A stretch of 16,577 bases of DNA from positions 1-16,577 of the forward strand of contig CAZNYF010000055.1 in the NCBI GenBank assembly GCA_964577195.1, given 5' to 3'. Source of the DNA: HyVt-560 sp964577195 (GTDB taxonomy: Bacteria; Pseudomonadota; Gammaproteobacteria; UWMA-0217). Below, piece by piece: positions 7,312 through 14,018 of this stretch. Made by a program: the position numbers and the translations under genes. Within the stretch, counting starts at the first letter, position 1, and the number at the start of each line of letters is the position of its first letter. The notes below the pieces were generated by a model. That model did not search any database. It saw only the letters and a list, made by a program, of their open reading frames with translations, and had not been told where the DNA came from.

Positions 7312-8619
7312 GTGAAACACCAAAACTTTCAAAGCTGGGGTCGATACCCGAAAGTGCCAAACACTGTTCACGAGTTCAATCAGCCTGAAGATTTACAGGT
7401 ACTCATCAGCCAATATAAGCAGCAAATCCCCTACGGCAATGGCCGTAGCTATGGCGATAGTGCGCTCAATGAAGAGCTGATTTATATGAAGCCGCATCGG
7501 TATATCAAAGAGTTTGATGAGGATGCAGGTGTTTTGCATTGCGAATCCGGGTTGTTGCTTTCTGAAATTCTTGATGTGTTTGTTTCGCGTGGCTGGTTTT
7601 TGGTTGCGACACCCGGGACGAAATTTGTCACTGTTGGCGGTGCGATCGCCAGTGATGTGCATGGCAAAAACCATCATTTAGTAGGAGCCTTCAGCGATTC
7701 TCTCATCGAGTTCACATTGATGTTACCTAACGGTGAGATTAAAACTTGCTCTAAAACTAAAAATGTTGAATTATTCCAGGCGACCTGTGGCGGGATGGGT
7801 TTGACCGGTGTCATTCTGGATGTAAAATTATATTTACAGCCCATTAAATCGGCTCAAATTAATCAAACTACTATTAAAACCAAAAATCTCGCTGAGACAT
7901 TTGCGGCGTTTGATGAATACGCCGATGCAACTTATTCAGTAGCATGGATTGATTGTATGGCAAAAGGTGATCAGCTGGGCCGTTGCTTGTTGATGCTGGG
8001 TGAGCATGCTGAAGGTGGAGGGCTGGATTATGCAGGTTCATCCAAACTCAATATGCCCATTGAACTGCCTTCTAAAACGTTGAATAACTACACGGTTAAA
8101 GCATTTAATGCGCTCTACTATGGAAAAGTACGCAAATCAAAATTGCGAAATCAGATCGGTATTGATCCATTCTTTTATCCACTGGACTCGATTACCAATT
8201 GGAATCGAATTTACGGGCGCAATGGCTTTACTCAATACCAGTTCGTACTGCCTCAAGAATCCAGCGAAGCGGGTTTGACTAAAATATTGCAGCAAATAGC
8301 GTCTTCTGGAAAAGGCTCATTTCTGGCTGTGTTGAAATTATTTGGGAAAGGCAATGAAAATTGGCTTTCGTTCCCCAAAAAAGGCTACACCTTGGCGCTG
8401 GACTTTAAAATTGAAGCCAGTGTCTTTGAATTACTGGATAAGTTAGATGACATTGTGGTGGAACATGGTGGACGTATTTATCTAGCAAAAGATGGCAGGA
8501 TTTCAAGATCAAATTTTGAAACCGGTTACGATAAAATTGACCAATTTCGAGAATTACGAGAAAAATATCAAATGAACGAACACTTTAATTCAGTTCAATC
8601 GAACCGACTAGGACTTTAA
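7312..8619 (+). CDS. dprE1: Decaprenylphosphoryl-beta-D-ribose oxidase (DprE1-like)
   Basis: An FAD-dependent oxidase of the VAO/p-cresol methylhydroxylase type that oxidises C2' of the lipid-linked ribose, making the keto intermediate of DPA synthesis. Landmarks are YGNGRSYGDSALN (41-53), TPGTKFVTVGGAIASDVHGKNHH (100-122) for FAD binding, and near the C-terminus LKLFGKGN, LSFP and GGRIYLAKDGR with Lys393 at the place of mycobacterial Lys418. The 435-residue length fits. At the position of mycobacterial Cys387, target of benzothiazinone drugs, there is Ala362 (codon 8395-8397). The start is GTG at 7312; an in-frame stop lies 9 bases upstream, and AAGGGA is about 10 nt before it. dprE2 begins 1 nt after the stop. 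Confidence 0.93.
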   Translation: MKHQNFQSWGRYPKVPNTVHEFNQPEDLQVLISQYKQQIPYGNGRSYGDSALNEELIYMKPHRYIKEFDEDAGVLHCESGLLLSEILDVFVSRGWFLVATPGTKFVTVGGAIASDVHGKNHHLVGAFSDSLIEFTLMLPNGEIKTCSKTKNVELFQATCGGMGLTGVILDVKLYLQPIKSAQINQTTIKTKNLAETFAAFDEYADATYSVAWIDCMAKGDQLGRCLLMLGEHAEGGGLDYAGSSKLNMPIELPSKTLNNYTVKAFNALYYGKVRKSKLRNQIGIDPFFYPLDSITNWNRIYGRNGFTQYQFVLPQESSEAGLTKILQQIASSGKGSFLAVLKLFGKGNENWLSFPKKGYTLALDFKIEASVFELLDKLDDIVVEHGGRIYLAKDGRISRSNFETGYDKIDQFRELREKYQMNEHFNSVQSNRLGL

Positions 8620-8620
8620 A

Positions 8621-9352
8621 ATGGGTTATGTACTAATTATAGGCTCTAAAAGCGATATCGCGAAAGCACTTGCTGAAAAATATGCACAAGCTGGATTTAA
8701 CCTGTACCTTGCAGCACGAAACTCTGTGCAGCAGGAAAGTTTTTCCAATGATCTAAAAATTCGGCACAAAATTAAAGTTGAATGTCTGGATTTTGATGTT
8801 ATTAAATATTCTAGCCACCAATCTTTCTATGAGGGATTGGCTGAAAAACCGGTTGGTTTAATATTGGTTGCAGGATACCTTGGCGATCAGGATAAAGCTC
8901 AGAGTGACTTTGAAGAAAGCCAGAGAATTATAGATACAAATTATACCGGGCTAGTGAGCTTGACCAATATTATCGCCAATGATTTTGAGAATAAAGGTGA
9001 GGGTTTTATTGTTGGTGTAGGTTCTGTGGCCGGAGATCGGGGGCGGAAATCCAATTATATCTATGGCTCAGCCAAAGGCGCGCTTGCAACTTATTTGTCA
9101 GGTTTAAGGAATCGGCTTTATGATCATAATGTTCAGGTGCTGACGGTTAAACCCGGGTTTGTAAATACGGCAATGACTGCTGGTATGGATTTGCCTAGTG
9201 CATTGACTGCCGAGCCTGAAGAAGTCGCTAATGATATTTTCAAAGCACAACAAAATAAAAAGAATATTATATTTACTAAATGGCACTGGCGCTGGGTAAT
9301 GAAAATCATCACTACAATTCCAGAATTTTTGTTTAAGCGGTTGAGTATTTAG
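8621..9352 (+). CDS. dprE2: Decaprenylphosphoryl-2-keto-ribose reductase (DprE2-like SDR)
   Basis: A short-chain dehydrogenase of 243 residues that would reduce the keto product of DprE1 to DPA using NAD(P)H. The N-terminal nucleotide-binding loop is GSKSDIA (8-14), a variant of TGxxxGIG that is typical of DprE2. LVAGYLGD and NYTGLV follow. The catalytic Ser135 sits in GSVAGDRG, and Tyr148/Lys152 form YGSAK. The C-terminus (WHWRWVMKII and after) is hydrophobic and basic, consistent with membrane association. It begins 1 nt after dprE1 and ends 2 nt before the HAD gene, so translation is probably coupled. Confidence 0.92.
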   Translation: MGYVLIIGSKSDIAKALAEKYAQAGFNLYLAARNSVQQESFSNDLKIRHKIKVECLDFDVIKYSSHQSFYEGLAEKPVGLILVAGYLGDQDKAQSDFEESQRIIDTNYTGLVSLTNIIANDFENKGEGFIVGVGSVAGDRGRKSNYIYGSAKGALATYLSGLRNRLYDHNVQVLTVKPGFVNTAMTAGMDLPSALTAEPEEVANDIFKAQQNKKNIIFTKWHWRWVMKIITTIPEFLFKRLSI

Positions 9353-9354
9353 CT

Positions 9355-9984
9355 TTGTCTGAAATACTTACAAAGCATACAGATCAAAAGGCAAGCATTG
9401 CGTTTTTTGATTTTGACGGCACTATCACCAGTCAAGATAGCTTAGCTTGCTTTCTTAAAGAAACGATTGGGATACCTCGGTTTTATTTGGGCGTCTTTAG
9501 TATGATGCCCGTATTAGTTGCTTACAAACTAAAGATCCTCTCCAATCATGACGCCAAAGAAAAATTTATTGCGCACTATTTCAAAGGCTGGAAAGCGGAT
9601 GACTTCAAGAAATCGGCGGATAATTATTCCAAAAACAGAATAGACTTTATTGTTAGACCTGATGCTAGAGAAAAGCTGAAATGGCATCAAGACCAAGGGC
9701 ATAAAATTGTTGTTGTTTCGGCATCAATAGAATCCTGGTTGCAGTTATGGTGTGATAATAATCAATATGAATTAATTGGTACAAAGCTAGAAATAAAAAA
9801 TGGAGAAGTCACAGGTAAATTTTCTACCAGAAATTGTTATGGTCAAGAGAAAGTGAACAGAATTACTAACGACTACTCTTTGGAAGATTACACAGATATC
9901 TATGCGTATGGTGATAGCAGGGGAGATCGGGAAATGATTGCTATTTCCAATCATCCTAATTACCGCCAATTTAAAATGAAATAA
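9355..9984 (+). CDS. HAD-IB phosphatase, candidate DPA-pathway 5-phosphatase
   Basis: A 209-residue phosphoserine-phosphatase-like HAD hydrolase with all four motifs: DFDGT (Asp19 nucleophile, Asp21), Ser122 in VVSASIE, Lys166 in GQEK, and YGDSRGDREM (Asp187, Asp191). The cap is short and alpha-helical. Its place as the fourth gene of the DPA operon suggests that it removes the 5-phosphate from polyprenylphosphoryl-5-phosphoribose, a step assigned in mycobacteria to a PAP2-type protein (Rv3807c). The specificity is inference from context. The start is TTG at 9355, 2 nt after dprE2; the frame has a stop at 9334-9336 and offers no ATG before the DFDGT motif. No strong ribosome binding site is seen, as expected if translation is coupled. 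Confidence 0.88.
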   Translation: MSEILTKHTDQKASIAFFDFDGTITSQDSLACFLKETIGIPRFYLGVFSMMPVLVAYKLKILSNHDAKEKFIAHYFKGWKADDFKKSADNYSKNRIDFIVRPDAREKLKWHQDQGHKIVVVSASIESWLQLWCDNNQYELIGTKLEIKNGEVTGKFSTRNCYGQEKVNRITNDYSLEDYTDIYAYGDSRGDREMIAISNHPNYRQFKMK

Positions 9985-10031
9985 TTTCAACCAGATAAAT
10001 AAACGGTTTTAGTGCGAAGCTAGAAGCTTTA

Positions 10032-10086
10032 AACCTAGAAAAATTAGTTGAGCAGACTTCGGTGATCCAACTGATTTTTCTAGGTT
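10032..10086. repeat. Long stem-loop after the DPA operon
   Basis: AACCTAGAAAAATTAGTTG (10032-10050) pairs with CAACTGATTTTTCTAGGTT (10068-10086). The stem is 19 bp with one G-U wobble, around a 17-nt loop. It lies 47 bp after the HAD stop codon and about 45 bp before the glycosyltransferase start. There is no T-run after either arm, so it is not a standard intrinsic terminator. It could be an RNA processing or stabilising hairpin, or a tiny palindromic mobile repeat. Confidence 0.6.
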
Positions 10087-10132
10087 AAATAAACAACTAA
10101 AACAAAATTTAACTAAAAGTAACGGAATGCTA

Positions 10133-10954
10133 ATGTCTTCTAAACACACCAATCTATATATCGCGTGGGTACCCTTTCAAAGGCGCGCCCAGTCGCTTGC
10201 GGCTTCGTTTGATTTGAAGGCTTGCTATTATCACTTTGACTGGGGTGAACGCGGAAAGTTGTTTCGTTTAATGTCATGGTTTGCAAAAGGTGCNNNNNNN
10301 NNNNNNNNNNNNNNNNNNNNNNNNNNNNNNNNNNNNNNNNNNNNNNNNNNNNNNNNNNNNNNNNNNNNNNNNNNNNNNNNNNNNNNNNNNNNNAGAGATC
10401 CTTTACCTACATTGAATGTGCCAGATGGAATTGAAGAAGTTGCGGGCATTTCTTTGAAAGATGACTATGCATTGGTTCCGGGGAGCATGGCAGAGGATGA
10501 GCCGTTGGAAGAGTTGTTTGATGCTGCTCGTGCTTTGCCCGATACGCTGGTTGTTCTCACTTGGTTCTATGAAAGGCTCCCGGAAGAATTACGCTCTAAA
10601 GCGCCTGAGAATATCCGTTTTACCGGGTTTTTAGATGAGCCAGACTTTAACGCTCTGTATGCGAATGCCAATGTTGCTATCGTTTTAACTACACGAGAAG
10701 GAACACAGCCAAGTGGTGCTTCGGAAGCCATATCTCTTGGGATTCCTTTAGTTGTTTCGGATATCAGTACCACTCGACGTTTGTATCAAGATAATCCGAT
10801 TTATGTCGATAACTCAGCTGAGTCGATTACAGCAGGAATTAGCGAAGCGCTATCAGATTATGATAAATGGTCCGGACGAGTTTCAACGTTAAGGACTGAA
10901 CTAACAACGGAAGCCGAGCTCCAAATCGCAGCAGTTAAATCTGCATTGGCGTAA
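10133..10954 (+). CDS. GT4-like glycosyltransferase, interrupted by an assembly gap
   Basis: The N-terminal part (NLYIAWVPFQRRAQSLAASF) and the C-terminal part resemble GT-B fold glycosyltransferases. After the gap there is a nucleotide-sugar domain with DYALVPGSM, IRFTGFLDEPDFNALYANANVA, and the donor-binding segment REGTQPSGASEAISLGIPLVVSD. Transfer of a sugar to a surface polysaccharide or oligosaccharide is expected; donor and acceptor are unknown. The spacing between the two Glu is one residue longer than the usual GT4 EX7E. I prefer the ATG at 10133 over 10127 because ACGGA (10122-10126) is correctly spaced only for 10133. With the 100-N placeholder it would be 273 residues, shorter than the usual 350-400, so the real gap probably hides more coding sequence. 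Confidence 0.75.
   Translation: MSSKHTNLYIAWVPFQRRAQSLAASFDLKACYYHFDWGERGKLFRLMSWFAKGXXXXXXXXXXXXXXXXXXXXXXXXXXXXXXXXXXRDPLPTLNVPDGIEEVAGISLKDDYALVPGSMAEDEPLEELFDAARALPDTLVVLTWFYERLPEELRSKAPENIRFTGFLDEPDFNALYANANVAIVLTTREGTQPSGASEAISLGIPLVVSDISTTRRLYQDNPIYVDNSAESITAGISEALSDYDKWSGRVSTLRTELTTEAELQIAAVKSALA
10294..10393. other. Assembly gap (100 N) inside the glycosyltransferase gene
   Basis: Exactly 100 N, a scaffolding placeholder. The frame continuing across it is coincidental and says nothing about the real gap length. The missing part should encode the rest of the N-terminal Rossmann domain. Confidence 0.95.
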
Positions 10955-11025
10955 GGTGGTTCAACTGTAATTTCCTGCAAACGCGATTTCCACTTTGTAT
11001 TTTCGTATTGAACCAGAATTGAGTC

Positions 11026-11052
11026 CAATAGAATTAAGTTGTACTTCTATTG
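11026..11052. terminator. Possible weak bidirectional hairpin between convergent genes
   Basis: CAATAGAA (11026-11033) and TTCTATTG (11045-11052) are perfect inverted arms around an 11-nt loop, lying between the 3' ends of the glycosyltransferase and the acyltransferase. The stem is AT-rich and has no clean T-run, so it would be a weak terminator at best. Confidence 0.25.
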
Positions 11053-11066
11053 AATTAAAATCTGAC

Positions 11067-12131
11067 TCAGGACGCTTTGAGAAGTTTTCGTAGTCCTCTT
11101 AATGGTGTTTTAAGTGCAGAAGTATAGGGAGATTCACGCAAAAAACGCTTTGAATCAAGCCTGGTTTTATGCAAGATAGCAATGGGTGAAGGTAGCATAA
11201 TGCTACCTTCACTCATTTTAATTTCGCCGGTCGAGAAGCTGGGTTTATAGACCTCTTTGCCTTTGCCCAAATCAATTAGTGCTACTCCTTCATTTGCCAT
11301 AGATTCAGCAAGGTTAAGCAACAAAAGACCGCCTGGAGAGTATTTTGAAAATTTCGGGTTGTAGGTTGGAAACCACCAATGACACACAGTAGATGATCTC
11401 ATTCCAAAATGAGCAGCTACAATCTCATCTCCAGCGTATAGAACAGAAAGCATACCGGTAAGATCGTTGGATTTAATTTTCCATATTTTTTCCAACAGTG
11501 ATCGAGTCCAGCCCCAATCAAGAAAATCTGGTGCTCCTGTGCGTATACATTGATCCCGTTTCCAATCAATTACCTGTTGAAAAGCGACGTCGCTTTGTGA
11601 ATAAGTTTCAAATCTGAGCGGCCCAATTTCTCTTTCCAGTTTTCTTCCTTTTCTTTGAAACTGAGCCAGACGTTTAGAGCCAGAAGTTTTTTTTGTTTTT
11701 AGATAATCATCAAATCCTTCACTAATATCCATTGTGAGTGATATATCATTCTGGTGGTGGTAAGACCCAGAAGGCTTTTGACTTAAAAGAAGGTGGTCAA
11801 AATCCCACCTCTTTAAATTACACCCGCGTAAAACATCAGAGATATCCCATTCTTTATTCGGGGAAATAATTAACCCTTGATAATCTGACATTCTGCCTCC
11901 GACGGGTTCAGCAAAATGATTTTTTCTTAGCTGAAACGGGAAGAATCCGATAATTTTTGATTCTTCTTCCATTACACCCAGATAGATATCGTTTCTTACT
12001 GAAGCTACGGCTTCAATATATTCGATACTGAAATAAGGGTTGGCTAGGTCAGGGTTTGTTTTTTGTAATTCCTGCCATTTTATGCGAATGCCTTGATCAA
12101 CTTCTTGAGCAGATATGGTTCTTATTTTCAT
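11067..12131 (-). CDS. FemAB/CelD-like acyltransferase (GNAT fold)
   Basis: A 354-residue protein with the two-lobed GNAT architecture seen in CelD/BcsL and FemAB-like proteins of polysaccharide loci. The C-terminal lobe (about 160-310) carries the diagnostic run: a basic KRLAQFQRKGRKLER stretch, then FQQVIDWKRDQ, MLSVLYAGDEIVAAHFGMR, YNPKFSKYSPGGLLLLNLAE and DLGKGKEVYKPSFSTGE. Such proteins are thought to transfer acyl or aminoacyl groups to a glycan or its precursor in the cytoplasm; the substrate cannot be read from the sequence. The ATG (12129-12131) lacks a strong ribosome binding site. It lies 18 bp after the deacetylase stop on the same strand, so the two form a transcription unit. Confidence 0.8.
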   Translation of the reverse strand: MKIRTISAQEVDQGIRIKWQELQKTNPDLANPYFSIEYIEAVASVRNDIYLGVMEEESKIIGFFPFQLRKNHFAEPVGGRMSDYQGLIISPNKEWDISDVLRGCNLKRWDFDHLLLSQKPSGSYHHQNDISLTMDISEGFDDYLKTKKTSGSKRLAQFQRKGRKLEREIGPLRFETYSQSDVAFQQVIDWKRDQCIRTGAPDFLDWGWTRSLLEKIWKIKSNDLTGMLSVLYAGDEIVAAHFGMRSSTVCHWWFPTYNPKFSKYSPGGLLLLNLAESMANEGVALIDLGKGKEVYKPSFSTGEIKMSEGSIMLPSPIAILHKTRLDSKRFLRESPYTSALKTPLRGLRKLLKAS

Positions 12132-12149
12132 GATTTATTAACTCTGTAA

Positions 12150-13211
12150 TCAACCGTAAGCACGGCCAAATAATTTAATACTCAGGGCAGGAAAAGCACC
12201 GCTCATCCATAACTTTATGTCCAGAAGAGAATCGTTGGCTGTCAGTCGAGGAATTGCACTCAGGTTCGAAGAATGACTAACCAAGTCAACCGGGTATACT
12301 GCCAAAGAGGAGTGTAGACCTAGCTCCTTAGTGGTTTTACGAATAAATAAATTGTGTAGCCCATATGGATATGAAAAGTATTTTGCTTTGGATCCCAGTG
12401 CTGATTCGTAATCTAGTTGGCACCGCCTAATTTCTTCTTTGACTTCTTTCCTACTTAACGCAGTCAGATTTAAATGGTCCCGAGTGTGTAAACCAATTTC
12501 AATCAAAGGGAACTGCGTTTTAAGTTGCTGAACTTCATTCCAATTTAAGGTCAATCTAGGTGGCGGTAGTAAGTCTGGGCTTAATTGCTCATTGATATTA
12601 TTGAGAAGTAACTTACGGGTATCGTAGTCAGCGTCCATTAATGAACTTTTTACACAATCGTAAGCTTGTAGTAACGACTCTTGATCAAGCAAGTCAAAAG
12701 ATAGACCATCAATTTTTAATTGATGGTGCCGACGAAAAGAAAAAATACTATATATTTCATCGATCCATTGGGAATCTCCGCGCTCAACATACCCTGTGCA
12801 TATAAAAACCGTTGCTGGTAATTGGTATTTTTCTAGTATAGGTGCTGCTAATGTTAAATTATCAAGATAACCGTCATCAAATGTAATAACTACTGATCTC
12901 TTGGGAAGAGGTTGTCCGCTATTTAGAGAGCTGACTAGCGTTTCCATACTGATTACATTGCATTTATTTTTCAAGAATTTAATGTGGGACTCAAAATCTT
13001 TGACACTAATGGTATTGTCTGGATCGATATACGGAGCTAAGGTTGAATCAACCACGCTATGGTACATTAAGACTGCGGCATGTTCGCGCTTCTCACTGAC
13101 CATTTGAAAAACGCGCGCTAAACCGGAAAAGTAAAGCGTGCGTTGCGCGTAGCACAGAAATTTACGTTTTAATGAAGGCCTGCGCTTATTAAGCAAAGGG
13201 TGTTTATTCAT
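12150..13211 (-). CDS. Polysaccharide deacetylase (NodB / CE4 type)
   Basis: Hydrolyses N-acetyl groups of a glycan or glycolipid. Numbering from the chosen ATG, the NodB motifs are TFDDGY (110-115), HTRDH (242-246, metal-binding His pair) and FSYPYG near residue 295; all catalytic positions are present. MYHSVVD near residue 50 is also typical. The N-terminus is strongly basic with no signal peptide or membrane span, suggesting a cytoplasmic enzyme acting on a lipid-linked precursor, unlike exported PgaB. I chose the ATG at 13209-13211, which has GGGA about 9 nt upstream, over a TTG at 13224-13226 that would add five residues. The acyltransferase follows after 18 bp. About 800 bp of apparently non-coding sequence lies upstream. 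Confidence 0.87.
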   Translation of the reverse strand: MNKHPLLNKRRPSLKRKFLCYAQRTLYFSGLARVFQMVSEKREHAAVLMYHSVVDSTLAPYIDPDNTISVKDFESHIKFLKNKCNVISMETLVSSLNSGQPLPKRSVVITFDDGYLDNLTLAAPILEKYQLPATVFICTGYVERGDSQWIDEIYSIFSFRRHHQLKIDGLSFDLLDQESLLQAYDCVKSSLMDADYDTRKLLLNNINEQLSPDLLPPPRLTLNWNEVQQLKTQFPLIEIGLHTRDHLNLTALSRKEVKEEIRRCQLDYESALGSKAKYFSYPYGLHNLFIRKTTKELGLHSSLAVYPVDLVSHSSNLSAIPRLTANDSLLDIKLWMSGAFPALSIKLFGRAYG

Positions 13212-14018
13212 TTGTTTAGTTCCCAAATAGGTTTTCGCACTAGAAGCCGTGTATTTTTTTGATGATTACGGCTCTGCTTTTATTAGTATTCTTATATGAT
13301 GCAAAAGCTAAGACTTTATTTACGTCAAAAAGTTTCCTCTCTAGTGATTAGGAAACAGACTTATTTGAATTATTATTTGAGTTGTCTTAAAAAATGTGAC
13401 GAGCCTTTTACATTGGGTGTATGCGCACCAGCTTTGAAATTTCAAACAACGCAGTCTATGGCTACGTGAGCGCGCAGAGTCTAGGTCAATTGGGTGTGAA
13501 CAGGAGAATCGGACGACAAATAAGGAGGGCTTTCTGAGCGAGTGGGTAATGCTTGTTGAGCTTGATGTGGGTGAAATATTTACCAAGTAAAAAAATTTCT
13601 GAGTATGCTATGGATACTTAATGAATCTATGATTTAGTCAAGAGTTGACACCTCATGGCTAAAAAGTCTGTGCTATCCGTTTTCACCCTGGGAGCCACTA
13701 TTGCACGCAATTTGAGCCTTGGGTTTAATACTTTAGACGCAATCTGCTCCATTGAGGATGAATAGAGATGCTCTATAGTAAAATCGATCAAATAGATAAA
13801 TGGTGAAACCATGCTCTAAGGGTATACCGCTGCTTTTGTTCTAGATTTCCGCAGACGGCGAAATATTTTGCCCTAAGACCAGTACACGTGTTGATAATTA
13901 CTGGGAGAGTCTAGAGGGCGTTGCTTGCATCGGTAGCAATTGGAGGCATTCATTTTATTCCGCTAGTTTCAGCGTTCACGCAGATGATGATACTTGGCTG
14001 TTATCTAGAATGTATCCG
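13212..14018. other. About 800-bp stretch without a convincing gene
   Basis: Between the GT-C gene and the deacetylase gene I find only short frames with no recognisable domain. A 14-bp perfect palindrome TTTGAAATTTCAAA lies at 13433-13446. A + strand frame free of stops runs from 13845 to a TGA at 14037-14039, but it lacks a start codon near its beginning. The promoter of the deacetylase should lie within about 13212-13330, which is AT-rich; no clear -35/-10 pair stands out. The stretch may be the worn remains of a former gene or insertion. No tRNA or other RNA gene was recognised. Confidence 0.5.

Noticed and set aside
13341..13586. 81-codon frame on the - strand
   Set aside because: Ser/Arg/His-rich low-quality composition, no recognisable domain and no ribosome binding site; looks like chance frame in non-coding DNA.
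13655..13765. 36-codon + strand frame after a TTGACA hexamer
   Set aside because: There is no Shine-Dalgarno sequence, and the TTGACA is too close to the ATG to act as its -35 element. The peptide (MAKKSVLSVFTLG...) matches nothing I know.
13627..13812. 61-codon frame on the - strand
   Set aside because: No domain, no ribosome binding site, and it overlaps another equally short frame on the other strand.
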